From Branchipolynoe longqiensis (Eukaryota > Annelida > Polychaeta > Phyllodocida > Polynoidae): a stretch of 64,000 nucleotides of DNA. Made by a program: the position numbers and the translations under genes. The notes beneath the pieces were generated by a model. The model ran no database searches, was not told where the DNA came from, and saw nothing but the letters and a program-made list of their open reading frames with translations. The stretch covers positions 37,560,348 through 37,624,347 of the forward strand of contig CM059196.1 of the NCBI GenBank assembly GCA_030323885.1, given 5' to 3'. How positions within the stretch are numbered: the first letter of the stretch is position 1; the number at the start of each line of letters is the position of its first letter. Below, piece after piece: positions 1 to 9,600 of this stretch.

Positions 1-160
1 GTTGGACATATGCGATAATATAGTCACAACAAGCAGGGTTGAAATCTGAAATCTGACATTTTCACGATTCCCTGACAATGCTAATCCTAAGGGGCGAAAA
101 TCCGCGTTTTCGCGGAAATTCGGCAAGGCGCCAAGGTCTCGACCTATTTTCCGCTTTTTT
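1..160 (+). repeat. dispersed repeat family R, copy 1
   Basis: This stretch shares a string of motifs with 13360-13500 and, less well, with 11005-11100: GATAATATAGTCACAA, then TGACATTTTC, then AATCC and a CCGCGTTTTCGCGGAAATTCG-like palindrome (spacing similar in all copies). It is therefore an interspersed repeat. No coding capacity or terminal repeat is visible, and the class is unknown. Confidence 0.5.
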
Positions 161-224
161 TTTTTTTTGCCGGACACCACTTTCATCCCTGATACCTATA
201 TCTATGATGTGCATACTTAAGTCG

Positions 225-590
225 ACCCTGTTAATGCTATGTCTGTGTTGTGCATACCTAGGTATACCATGGGCATGCCTACACCTCCCACGTCTGCACT
301 GTGTGTACCTAAGTCTATGCTGTGCATGCCTATGGTTATTCTGTGTCGACATTAAAATATGCTGCACAGGCCTAAGTGTGATGTGTAAGCCTAAGTCTAT
401 GCTGCATATACCGAGGTACATACTACGTGTACATGATATTCTGCATACATATATCTAAATGTATTCAGAATAGGTCTAGATAGGTATTGACTGCACATCC
501 AAGTGTCGGTTGCATAGACATAAATCTAGGTCTAGGATTCAAATGTGCAATCTACACAAACCTAGTTCTTGGTTGCACAGATCTAGATCC
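225..590. repeat. diverged 21-bp minisatellite, first block
   Basis: Degenerate units built on CCTAAGTCTATGCTGTGCAT and CCTAGGT occur about every 21 bases. They resemble the better-preserved arrays at 895-1192 and 1911-2215. The open frames here arise because 21 is a multiple of three; nothing suggests a protein. From 600 to 890 there is AT-rich DNA with a short duplicated ATCATAAATATATAAT motif and nothing else recognisable. Confidence 0.55.
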
Positions 591-894
591 TGACTATTTA
601 GACTTAAATCTAGGCTGATATCATAAATATATAATATATAATATCATAAATATATAATATAAGATGATAATTATAAATGCTCATCTACCATATCCCCTAA
701 TTTCAAAATCTGTGTGTGCAGATAGTCCTAAACAATTTAGTTTTTGAAATCTTTTGAATTCTACTCTGTTTACAAAAATATTAGATCAGCAATTTGCCAC
801 TAGGTGCCGCCAGCGACCTCTGTGCAGGACCCATATGGATGCACTCAGGCGGTACCTAGCGGAAACCGTGGGTACTGGAACCCGACTACATAGG

Positions 895-1192
895 CCCTAG
901 CTGCACAGATCTAGGTATTGGCTGCACAGGTACATGTCTAGGCTGCACATACATATGTTTGGGCTGCACTGACCTAAGTCATGATCTAGGTCAATGTCCA
1001 GGTCTAGACTGCACTGACTTAGGTCTAGACTGCACAGAGGTATATCTAGGCTACACAAATGTGGATCTAGGCTGCATTGACCAAGATCTATGCTTCACGG
1101 CCGTAGGTATAGGCTGAACAGACCTAGGCCTAGACTGCACAGATCTAGGTCTAGACTGCACAAACATAGATCTAGGCTACACAGATGTAGAT
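895..1192. repeat. 21-bp minisatellite, second block
   Basis: Tandem units of the form CTGCACAGACCTAGGTCTAGA repeat here, rich in AvrII-type CCTAGG sites. This block and the one at 1911-2215 are halves of one array, split by the foldback element at 1196-1907. Confidence 0.8.
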
Positions 1193-1195
1193 CTG

Positions 1196-1907
1196 GGGCC
1201 GTATGCAGGAGTCAGTGTTAGCGAGGCAAAACGGTGTTTGTCGGGAATTTCGGGTTAGCGGCGAAAAAATGGTATGCACGAGTCAGTGTTAGGCCTAACA
1301 CCAAAGGCTTAACCGGTGTTACCTTAACCCTAAAAAATATCAGGTTTAGCGAATTTATTAGGCCCAAATCTATTCAATGCGACCATATTTAACAGAATTA
1401 GATACGCAATAAGTGAAATTTATTCAAATTAACCCTAAATTCGAACCTTCCTTAAGGCTACCGCCGCATTGGCGGCGATATTACTAGTTATATTTTCGAA
1501 TCGACGAACGTAATGTAAACAAATCGCCGCCGCCGCTGCGTTCCATACTGGCGGCGGCGGCGATTTGTTTACTTTACGCTCGTCGATTCGAAAATATAAC
1601 TATTAATATCGCCGCCAATACGGCGGTAACCTTAATAATGCTTCGGATTTAGGGTTAAATTGGTCAAATTTCACTTATTGCGTATGTAATTCTGTTAAAT
1701 ATGATCGCATTCAGTAGATTTGAGCCTAATATCTGGCTACAAACGCAGAGGGATTTCCCAAATCTATAAATAATTTCACGTTTAGCTAAAATGTTAGTGT
1801 TAGGCGCTCCTGCATACCACTTGACACAGTTCCTGACATCGGCGATAGCTAATCGGTAATAGGCTGTAACACCAAACCCCGCTAACACTGACTCCTGCAT
1901 ACGGGCC
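1196..1907. mobile_element. 712-bp foldback DNA element, copy 1 (CTG target duplication)
   Basis: The element is nearly one long palindrome. The left end GGGCCGTATGCAGGAGT is mirrored at the right end (ACTCCTGCATACGGGCC). The complementarity continues inward through the motif ATTCTGTTAAATATG and a GC-rich core (GGCGGCGATTTGTTTAC and its complement around 1525-1570). CTG is duplicated at 1193-1195 and 1908-1910. It splits the 21-bp minisatellite. A second copy lies at 44849-45605. No transposase is encoded, so it must move with a helper. A 3-bp TSD fits only some DNA-transposon superfamilies, and I do not assign one. Confidence 0.85.
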
Positions 1908-1910
1908 CTG

Positions 1911-2215
1911 GGCTGCACAGACCAAGATCTATGCTTCACAGACCTAGATATAGGCTGAACAGGCCTAGGCTGAACAGACGTAGGCCTCGACTGCACATAC
2001 CTAGGCCTAGACTGCACAGACCTACGTCTATACTACACATACCCAGATCTATGCTTCACAGACCCAGATATATGCTTCACAGACCCAGATCTAGGCTACA
2101 CAGACGTAGGCCTAGGCTGCACAGACCTAGATCTAGGTTACACAGATGTAGGCATAGTCTGCACAGACCTAGATCTAAACTACACAGACGTAGGCCTAGG
2201 CTGCACAGAGTGTGT
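1911..2215. repeat. 21-bp minisatellite, third block
   Basis: About 14 units spaced 21 bases apart (for example unit starts at 2117, 2138, 2159, 2180, 2201) vary around CTGCACAGACCTAGATCTAGG. Frames stay open on both strands (a 7-residue repeat such as LHRPRSR), as expected for a period divisible by three. From 2215 to 2405 only GT-rich sequence is seen. Confidence 0.85.
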
Positions 2216-2407
2216 ATGTGTAAACAGTATGGGTCTGTCTGTGCTCTCACATACATGTTAATGTTTAATTGACATGGGTCTGATTAGCTTACGTCACGGA
2301 CAAATTAACACGCTTTCTGCTTGAACTAAGACGGTGCCAGGTGTGTATGGATGTGTGTGTGTTTGTGTGTGTGCTGAGGTGGTGTGTGTTTGGTAGTGGG
2401 AAGAGTT

Positions 2408-2769
2408 TTAAGGCTGCATAGTCCAGTGGTTTTGAGTTTCCGCCATTTTCTGAGATTAATTTATACATTATGTTGGTCCTTATAATCTACCTTAATTCAG
2501 TTTGAAGTAACTTTGCTTTAATATGATTAATTTGGGAATACATTTGAAGTGTAAACATGCAAAATTAATTTTGGTGTGCTTGTCAAAATTCCGACCCCAT
2601 AGGTTTCAGTAGTAACAGGTTCTATTAAGTTGACTTAGCATCCCTAAGTATGTATCAACACACATTTAATAAGTGCACCAGTGTCTAAGTTGGATATATA
2701 CGTTCAAATCTAGATCAGCATTTTGTTTTCGAAATGTTTTGTTGCTTTTATCTGACTATGCAACCTTAA
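2408..2769 (+). mobile_element. TTAA-bounded MITE, unit a of an inverted dimer
   Basis: The unit starts TTAAGGCTGCATAGTCC and ends with the inverted form GACTATGCAACCTTAA. Related units lie at 2766-3126, 5274-5904, 5901-6253, 21677-22280, 22280-22634 and 32690-33234. TTAA at each junction fits TTAA-targeting superfamilies such as piggyBac or Kolobok. It is non-coding. Confidence 0.7.
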
Positions 2770-3126
2770 AGCTGCATAGTCCGATGAAGCGTCACATTTT
2801 CAAAACCAAAGCAATTATCTAGATTTGATTCTACATCTGTAACTTAGATACTGGTGCACATATTAAGCATATGTTTCCATATAGAAGGGAATACTGAGCC
2901 AATTTAATAGAACCTGTTATTGCAATAGGCTATGGTGTCAGAATTTTGGCGTGCTTGGCAAAACTAAATTTACATGTTTACACTTCAAATATCTCAAAAG
3001 TTAGCCATTTAAAATAAAAGTTACTTCAAACTAAAGTAAGATATATTATAACAATCAACAATCAATTCAATATATTTATCAGAGAAAATGACAGACACTC
3101 AAAACCATCGGACTATGCAACTTTAA
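2766..3126 (-). mobile_element. TTAA-bounded MITE, unit b of an inverted dimer
   Basis: This is the same family as 2408-2769, in opposite orientation and sharing the central TTAA. Together they form a ~720-bp palindrome. Diagnostic stretches are GCTGCATAGTCCGATG at the left and CATCGGACTATGCAAC at the right. It is non-coding. Confidence 0.7.
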
Positions 3127-3139
3127 GCTGAAACACAAA

Positions 3140-3608
3140 AAGTATGCCCGTGTGTGTCACTGCGCACGTGCATATATGTGTGCATGTGGGCATGTATGTT
3201 TGCATGTCTGCGAGTGTATGTGAGCATGTATATGTGTGTATATGTGTGCATGTGTGTGCACGTGTATGTGTGTGTTTGGTGAGTTGCTATGTGGGGTGGT
3301 GGGAGGTTTGGCAAGCTGAACACACAGTGTCTACTTGTTTGTTCACCGACTCTCGACTCTCGACTCACATCTGCACACATTGCTGCTGTAATCAGAGGAC
3401 ACAAGAACCGCCCTCTTTGTATTTGCATTCAGCACCGTTCGCTCTGGAAGAGAATTTTGCGGATTTTTTTTCTTAGCAAAACAAAAATAAAAGCCCCACA
3501 AAAACAACCCAACAACCCAGCTATGCGGTATCAACACCTAATATGGCTAAACAACATTGATGTGGATGCAGAGTTGTCCTTTGAAGACAGGTATAACACT
3601 AGATAAAG
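3140..3608. other. GT-rich tract followed by unassigned DNA
   Basis: Bases 3145-3285 are an imperfect GT/GCATGT tract. From 3290 to 3608 I see no repeat match and no convincing gene; the short open frames are not supported by domains or codon pattern. Confidence 0.4.
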
Positions 3609-3997
3609 GATTCACCCTGTACTCCCAGTACACGGGTGAATACCAGCCCTATATAAAAGCGGTCGAAAATACGGGGAAATGAAATGAGAGCCTAAGTTCA
3701 CAATCTAAGAAGCAACACTTATTCTATATATATATATTCATATTTCCCCGCTACCTTTGAGTTGAAAAATATAATAAAACATATAGTTTAAAGAATCTAA
3801 AGGTGAAATCGACGGCGTTCTATGGCCGCCATCTTGTCTTTTTTCATTCTCTCCAATTTCACCGACTCTGTGCCGATATAAGTACCCATTTGATACTGGA
3901 GGCAGGCATTCTACTTCCTGTTCCATAGTAAAGTTATTTTCGCCCGTATTTACACTACGTCGTCGTTCACCCATGTACTACAAGTACAGGGTGAATC
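3609..3997. mobile_element. 389-bp inverted-repeat element (MITE candidate)
   Basis: The left end GATTCACCCTGTACT is mirrored by AGTACAGGGTGAATC at the right end, and each end carries a second inner hairpin (AGTACACGGGTGAA; TTCACCCATGTACT). A TATA-like TATATAAAAG lies at 3651. A 78-codon minus-strand frame lies inside but has no recognisable domain. No clear TSD was found. From 4000 to 4195 there is only a C-rich run (4050-4098, with repeated CCCCCAA). Confidence 0.5.
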
Positions 3998-4194
3998 TAG
4001 TATGACACATGCCTCAGTGTATGTAACCTTTGTTGTTTGCTTCTCTTGTGTCCCTCCCCCCCCCCCCCCCCAACCCCCAACCCCCAACCCCCAACCCCGC
4101 TATAGCTTAAGTAACAAAAAGTGGAGTATATTTCGTGTTTAGCGCGAGCACATGCAATGTTGGGTGTTTGGGGAATCCTTGCATGCTAGTACTA

Positions 4195-4740
4195 GTGAGG
4201 CTGAACAGGCGCAGATCTTGCAGTGGACGAGTGTAAAATAATGTAGTAGGGTGCCCTCACCCCACAGGCAAGGAGCCAAGTGCACAGGAAGGCGTGAGTA
4301 AGTTGGGTGCATCTGGGAGTCTAGGTACGTTATACCCCAGTCACACTATTGCTTGCGACCACTTTGCCACCACAAATAAGGGGTCGTTGCAAAGAGATCA
4401 CGAGTGGTCGCAAAATGGTATTCAATGGTCGCTGACCTCCTTGTGACTATTTTGGTCAGAAGGAGGTTGCAGCTACTGCACTAAGAACATCCTTGCGACC
4501 AAAATGGTCGCTCAGAGGCCGGCGACCATTTCTTTGGTCGCAAGGAGGTCGCAAGGAAGTGGGTTCTTTACTCCACAGTGGTTGCAAAGTGGTTGTGAGC
4601 CTTAGTGTGACTGGGGTTTAATGGTTATGCTGTGGAGTGTTTTTTGTGGGTTTTTTTTTTGTGTAAATGGGAAACATTGCGCCTAGAGCTGGGCTGCAAC
4701 CCACGCTTCTGGCATTAAGTATTTAGAGATGTAAGTGCAT
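4195..4740 (+). mobile_element. tRNA-derived SINE (family D), interrupted by a MITE
   Basis: The A-box-like stretch AGTCTAGGTACG / ATGGTTATGC is split by the MITE at 4333-4617. The preceding CAGGCAAGGAGCCA motif recurs in the next copy at ~4850. A reversed B-box-like stretch (GCGCCTAGAGCTGGGCTGCA) follows at ~4680, so the downstream part may be a second, inverted and degraded copy. Confidence 0.45.
4333..4617. mobile_element. 285-bp MITE with TTA target duplication (PIF/Harbinger-like)
   Basis: Terminal inverted repeats TACCCCAGTCACACTA and TAGTGTGACTGGGGT are flanked by TTA at 4330-4332 and 4618-4620. The interior is self-complementary and built of GGTCGCAA motifs. TTA TSDs are typical of PIF/Harbinger elements. 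The termini resemble those of the larger TTA elements at 18033, 34059 and 38584. It is non-coding. Confidence 0.75.
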
Positions 4741-4839
4741 TGCCTGTATGTGTGTAATTTTAAGCATCACGACTCATGGGTTTAAACTATTTAAAAGTCT
4801 TACAACTCTACGGGGACGAGCGTAATTGTCTGCACTGAT

Positions 4840-5010
4840 CTCTCAGGCAAGGAGCCACACAGACAGGTAGGCATGGATAAGATAGTGACATCAGGGAACC
4901 TGGGTAGTCTAATGGTTAAGAAAAAGTGTGGGTTCGAATCTTGCTCTAGGTGCTATTATTTCCCATTTGCAAAAACACCCCTATGACACCCCTAGACACC
5001 CCTAGACTGG
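4840..5010 (+). mobile_element. tRNA-derived SINE, family D
   Basis: An A-box-like GGGTAGTCTAATGGTTAAG and a B-box GGGTTCGAATCTTGCTC are 30-40 bases apart at 4900-4950, followed by the CTCTAGGTGC motif and a CCCATTTGCAAAA tail. The same head is seen at 25365-25450 and, reversed, at 25855-25945. Confidence 0.6.
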
Positions 5011-5134
5011 TAATTTCCTTTTTTTTTAAATCATGAAAATAATTAGCATTGTCGATTTGATTCCTAATCCTCTATGCATACCAACACAACGCTGGCTGAC
5101 GCGATTTCAGTCTGTACTCTCAGCCAGTGGCGGC

Positions 5135-5212
5135 TATGGCTGGTTGGTTGGAGTTTTACGTCCTGGCAACATCTAAGGTCATCATATCAGGACATGGCGG
5201 CTATGTGGTTAT
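5135..5212 (-). mobile_element. SINE family A, 3'-tail fragment
   Basis: The stretch GTTTTACGTCCTGGCAACAT followed by CTAAGGTCAT is the reverse complement of the family A tail. Only the tail is present. Confidence 0.6.
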
Positions 5213-5273
5213 GGGACTTGTATATAAAATGACAGTCATTGTGTGCACATTCAGCTGTTACTGAATGTTTAGT

Positions 5274-5904
5274 TAAAGCTGCACAATCCCATGAAAGCAT
5301 CACATTTTCGATACCAAAGCACTAACCCATATTTGATCCTACATATTCAACTTAGATACTGCTGCACTTATTAAGTATTTAATCCTGCATAGGAGGAATG
5401 CAAAGTCAATTAGATAGAACCTCTCAGTGCTGAAGCCTATGCAGAGACCAGACGGGATGGCTGAATGAGTTGGAGCGTCCGTCTCCCGTGCTGGTAGATC
5501 GTGGGGTCGTGGGTTCGAACCATGGTCGAGTCAAGCCAATGACTTGAAAATTGCTGCTTGTCACTTCCTAGCAAGGTGCTCGGCATTATTAGGACAGGGC
5601 AAGGACTGGTGTGCTCAGTGTCAGGATAATGTGACTGAGTGGGATTCCAGGTCATGGTCACGGCGGCCTGGTTTCCCAGTGAGACAGCACTATAAAGTCA
5701 CCATGAGTGCGCACTGTCACAAGTCGGTACCCGTCCTGATATGACCTTAGATGTTGCTAGGACGTAAAACAACAACAAACAAACAAACAAACAAAGCTGA
5801 AGCCTATGGCGTCCTACATTTCAATGTGTGCGCCAACATTATTTTCTTTGCGTGTTTTCACTTCAAATATCTCCAAAATTAACCATTCATAATATTTTGT
5901 TTAA
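5274..5904 (-). mobile_element. TTAA-bounded MITE, 3'-truncated, carrying a SINE
   Basis: It begins TTAAAGCTGCACAATCCCAT in the orientation of 2766-3126 and is interrupted by the SINE at 5442-5795. Sequence resumes with GGCGTCCTACATTTC and stops before the expected right end, where the next unit begins at 5901. Confidence 0.65.
5442..5795 (+). mobile_element. tRNA-derived SINE, family A (full length)
   Basis: A tRNA-like head has A-box GGCTGAATGAGTTGG and B-box GGGTTCGAACC. It is followed by a conserved body (GACTTGAAAATTG; CACTATAAAGTCACCATGAG; AAGTCGGTACCC) and the tail CCTTAGATGTTGCTAGGACG ending in (AAAC)n. A perfect 13-bp TSD, GCTGAAGCCTATG, flanks it (5429-5441 and 5796-5808), proving retrotransposition into the MITE. 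Transcription would be by RNA polymerase III from the internal boxes. No protein is encoded. Confidence 0.9.
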
Positions 5905-6253
5905 AGTTGCATAGTCCGATGGTTTTGAGTTTCTGTCATTTTTCTGAGATTAATAAATTAAATTGATTGTTATAATCTACCGTACCTTAGTTTAAAGTAA
6001 CTTTTTATTTTATTTTACTTTTGAGATATTTGAAGTATAAACATGTCAAATTAATGTTGGCAAGCACACCAAAACTCTGACACCAGAGGCTTCAGCAGTA
6101 ACAAGTTCTATTAAATTAGCTCAGTATTCCCTTCTATGTGGTGACACATGCTTGATAACTGCAACAGTATCTAAGTTAGCTATGTTGGATAAAATCTAGA
6201 TAATTGTTTTTGCTTTGAAAATGTGATGTTTCATCGGACTATGTAGCTGTAAG
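5901..6253 (+). mobile_element. TTAA-bounded MITE, full unit
   Basis: The unit runs from TTAAAGTTGCATAGTCCGAT to ATCGGACTATGTAGCTGTAA. It is in the same orientation as 2408-2769 and abuts the truncated inverted unit upstream. Bases 6254-6590 carry no recognisable feature. Confidence 0.7.
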
Positions 6254-6591
6254 TTACTGCAAGCTAAAATAAAATAAATTCTATCTATCAACCTAATGTA
6301 TTTATCAGAAGAATATGGCATACAGTCAAAGACATCAGACATACACGGGTGCTATATGTATAGTTCATCCACGTCCACATCTACGTCCACAAACAGTGTA
6401 AACAAAGGGTATCCATGTTGCGACCAGGCACCTGCATATATTCATTAAGCGCTTCATAATTCATCACCCAGCTGGTACCCATGGCACGTGATCTGTTACA
6501 CAAGTAGCTGCAAATACTGCAGCCAATCAGCGCCCCCTAACCCCCCCCCCCCCACCACACGTCTTAACTGCGACCTCCAACTTCACCCTTC

Positions 6592-7745
6592 TGTCCGCTC
6601 CCTTTCCCCTTTCCCCTTTCCCTTTCCCCTTCCCCTTCCCCTTCCCTTTTTCCCTTTCCCTTTCCCTTTTCCCCTTTCCCCTTCCCTTTTCCCTTTTCCC
6701 CTTTCCCTTCTCCTTCCCCTTTCCCTTCTCCTTCCCCTTTCCCGTTCCCGTTCCCCTTTCCCTTCTCTTTCCCCTTCCCCCTTCCCCTTTCCCCTTTCCG
6801 TTCCCTTTCTTCCATCCCCTTTCCCGTCCCCTTTCCTTCTCCTTCCCCTTTCCCTTTCACTTTCCCATTCGCCCGTTCCTTTTTTACGTTTTCTTCTCCC
6901 CTTCTTTTCCTTTCCTTTCCCCTTTCCTTTCCCTTTCCCTTCCCTTTTCCCCTTCCCTTCCAATGCCCATGTCCCATTCCCATACCCCTTTTCGCCTTTC
7001 CCATTCCCCCTTTCCTCTTGCTCCCCCTTCACTTCCCCATCACTGCCACCTGCCCTTGGCCTCTTCCTCTACTCTTCCCCTTCCCCTTTCTATTCCCATC
7101 ACCGTTCTCCTTCACTTCCTTTTCCACTCTTTCTCTTTCCACCTATCCCCTTTCCCCGTCCTTCCCTTTTCCGTCCTCTTGTTTCCCAAAACCCTCCTCT
7201 CTCCTCTTTTCCCTCCTCCCCCTCGTCCCCCTCCTCCCTCTCGTCCCCTTCCTCCCTTCTTCCTCCTTCCTCCTTCTCCTTCCTCTTCACTCCTCCTTCC
7301 GCCTCCTCCCTCCTCCCTCTTACCTCCCCCGTCCTCCCTCCTCCCTCTCCCTCCGTTTCCTTCCTTCCTCCTTCCTGTTTTCCTTCCTCCTTCCTCCTCC
7401 TCCTTCCTTTTCCTCCCCTTTTCCCGCCTCCTCCCGCCTCCCTCCCTCCCTCCTCCGCTCCCTCCTCCCTTCCTCCCTTCTTTCTCTTTCTTGTTCTCTT
7501 CCTTCTTTCCCTTCCTTCCTTACCTTTTTCCTTCTCCTCCTTCCTTTTCCTCCTTCCTTCCTTCCTTCCCTCCTTCCTTCCTTCCTACCTCCTTCCGCCT
7601 TCCTCCTTCCCGCTCTCCTCTTCCTTCTCTCACTTTCCCTCTACACTTTCCTCCTCCCTCCTCCCCTCCTCCCTTCTCCCCTTTTCCTCCTCCCCACCAC
7701 CATCCCCCATACCATTCCCCCCTCCTCACTTTCCCATCCCCACGC
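6592..7745. repeat. 1.15-kb homopyrimidine tract (CCTTTCC / CCTTCCT)n
   Basis: The plus strand is almost entirely C and T, first CCCTTT-type units (6598-6960) then CTCCTTCC-type units. All six frames are open or nearly so because of composition. The Pro/Ser/Leu/Phe and Gly/Lys/Glu/Arg translations are not credible proteins. Such tracts can form triplex (H-) DNA. Confidence 0.9.
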
Positions 7746-7975
7746 TTTCACTCACTAAGTTTAACGTCAAATCAAATTCTGACACATGTAATGGCTGGTT
7801 GAAATAGGATAGTTCCTATGATGCTATGGCGATAAACAACATAACAGAAAATACCACCGACACATCATTTTAGGTCTTTCAAGATATACCTAATAGTGGG
7901 TGTGTGCGTTGATTAAAATTTTAAGTAGACTGAAGCCGAAGGCAGAGAGACCCGAAGGTAGATTATAACACACCT
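7746..7975. other. unassigned DNA upstream of the LINE insertion
   Basis: No repeat, gene or RNA is recognised here. The last bases form one copy of the LINE TSD (GGTTGCCTCGA, 7976-7986). Confidence 0.4.
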
Positions 7976-7986
7976 GGTTGCCTCGA

Positions 7987-9216
7987 GTGCATTGAGAAAA
8001 GTGCATTGAGCAGGACCGACCACTGTACATGGTATTTGTCGATTTCACTAAGGCATTTGATACAGTCGGGAGGACCGGGCTATGGCAGCTACTGAGGAAG
8101 TACGGATGCCCAGAGAAGTTCACAACTATGATCGAGGCTCTACATACAGGAATGATGGCGAACGTTAGTGCTGGAGGGGAAGTCTCGGAATCGTTTGGGG
8201 TTACCAATGGGGTCAAGCAAGGTTGTGTACTGGCCCCCACGCTCTTCTCCATCTTCCTATCAGCAATGCTAGATGAGGCTTTCCGAGACATGGGGGATGG
8301 CATCTATATACAGTCCAGACAGAGCGCTGACCTATTCAATGTCGCACACTTCAGAGCGAAGACCAAGACTACTCAGATACTGGTGAGAGAGCTACTATTC
8401 GCAGATGACAGTGCACTGGTTGCCCACTCTGCTGAAGAGACCCAGAAAATAGTGGACGCTTTCTCCGATGCATCAAAGAAGTTTGGCCTGAAAATTAACA
8501 TCAAGAAGACGGAGGTGCTGTACCAACCCAACTCTACAAGAACCCGAGAGGAGGAGATCATGGTTGACGGAAACAAGCTGAACTCTGTTCCGGAATTCAC
8601 CTATCTCGGATGCACAATATCAAGTGATGGACGCATTGATGCTGAGATACAGAGGAGGATGGCCAAGGCTAGCGCATCTTTCGGCCGACTACGCCAGAGA
8701 CTCTGGAACAACCACCATGTGTCCATTCGGGTCAAAGGTAAGATCTACCGCGCAATCGTGCTATCCACCCTACTATACGGAGCCGAGGCCTGGACAGCGT
8801 ACAGACAGCAGGTGAAAAAGCTGCATGCCTTCATGATGCGACATCTGCGTTCAATCATGAGGCTAACCTGGAAGGACAAAGTGACGAATAAGGAAATACT
8901 CGAACGGATGGGGCTGCCCTCTATGGAAGATCTTCTGATCAAAAAGAATCTCCGGTGGACTGGACACCTCATGAGGATGTCATCAGACAGGCTACCAAAG
9001 CAGATCCTCTATTCTCAACTGTCTTCTGGCTACAGAAAGAGAGGGCGCCCCCGTCTCCGGTTCAAAGATACCATCAAGAGAAACCTGAAGCTGAGAGACA
9101 TTAAGACCGACTCATGGACACAACTCTCACAGCAGAGAGCTAAATGGAGAGCGGCAGTCAAGTAATGAAAGCAGTCTTTGTCGCATCGCGACCGACAGCA
9201 TGATGATGATGATGAT
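7987..9216 (+). mobile_element. 5'-truncated RTE-like LINE insertion with 11-bp TSD
   Basis: The unit is bounded by a perfect GGTTGCCTCGA duplication at 7976-7986 and 9217-9227. Its 5' end lies inside the reverse transcriptase, so the endonuclease and the start of RT were never copied, as is usual for target-primed reverse transcription. The 3' UTR is only 51 bases after the stop codon and ends in (ATG/GAT)n. A very short UTR ending in a simple repeat is typical of RTE-clade LINEs. Derivatives sharing this 3' end lie at 14267-14688 and ~24650-25118. Confidence 0.85.
7996..9165 (+). CDS. LINE reverse transcriptase, 5'-truncated (RTE-like)
   Basis: This is the RT and C-terminal part of a non-LTR retrotransposon polyprotein, which copies its own RNA at a nicked chromosomal target. 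Counting from Met at 8029, motif A is FVDFTKAF (catalytic Asp 5), motif B is GVKQGCVLAP (61-70), motif C is FADD (124-127), motif D is LKINIKKTE (154-162) and the thumb start is YLGC (192-195). A C-terminal region has LLYGAEAW and RWTGHLMRM. The frame is open from 7996, after a TGA at 7993, and codons before Met 8029 continue the family's usual lead-in to motif A, so the 8029 Met is internal rather than a true start. The 5' half (endonuclease, RT fingers) is missing. The remaining 378 codons have no stop, so the insertion is fairly young, but it cannot be active alone. The RTE assignment is by overall style and 3' end. Confidence 0.85.
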   Translation, partial: EKCIEQDRPLYMVFVDFTKAFDTVGRTGLWQLLRKYGCPEKFTTMIEALHTGMMANVSAGGEVSESFGVTNGVKQGCVLAPTLFSIFLSAMLDEAFRDMGDGIYIQSRQSADLFNVAHFRAKTKTTQILVRELLFADDSALVAHSAEETQKIVDAFSDASKKFGLKINIKKTEVLYQPNSTRTREEEIMVDGNKLNSVPEFTYLGCTISSDGRIDAEIQRRMAKASASFGRLRQRLWNNHHVSIRVKGKIYRAIVLSTLLYGAEAWTAYRQQVKKLHAFMMRHLRSIMRLTWKDKVTNKEILERMGLPSMEDLLIKKNLRWTGHLMRMSSDRLPKQILYSQLSSGYRKRGRPRLRFKDTIKRNLKLRDIKTDSWTQLSQQRAKWRAAVK

Positions 9217-9339
9217 GGTTGCCTCGACCAACACAGTAGCACCCGTCTGTAAAGGACAAACTCTGCATCCAAACCAGTGTTGTCCTGACATAGCTAGTGT
9301 CCCGCCATCGAAGGGACAGTCAAATGAGACCCATTCACT

Positions 9340-9600
9340 TCAGACATTGATAAATTGTCCGCACATGGCGGGGGTCCATATTCACTTCAGACATTGATAA
9401 ATTGTCCGCACATGGCGGGGGTCCGCCGATCGCAAGAGTTGCTGATGACAGGTGCCACTGGACATTCATAAATTGTCCGCTTAAGGCAGGGGTCCGCCCA
9501 TCCCAGGGGTCGCTGAAAACAGGTGGCACTGTACATTGATAAATTGTCCGCACATGGCAGGGGTCCGCCGATCGCATGGGTCGCTATCGACAGGGTGCGA
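9340..9600. repeat. 71-bp minisatellite (about 3.5 units)
   Basis: Units contain CATTGATAAATTGTCCGC, then ACATGGCGGGGGTCCGCCGAT, then TCGCTGA and CAGGTGCCACTG. Starts at 9392, 9463 and 9534 are 71 bases apart; a shortened unit starts at 9355. From 9600 to 10026 there is only a small duplication (CGCTGGTACCCCA at ~9668 and ~9690) and GT/G-rich DNA. Confidence 0.8.

Noticed and set aside
3738..3974. A 78-codon minus-strand frame inside the 3609-3997 inverted-repeat element as a small gene
   Set aside because: It has no recognisable domain and lies wholly within a MITE-like element; a chance frame is more likely.
6488..7807. A 439-codon plus-strand frame and overlapping frames in other phases
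   Set aside because: It is the translation of a C/T-only tract; all phases on both strands are similarly open and no domain is visible.
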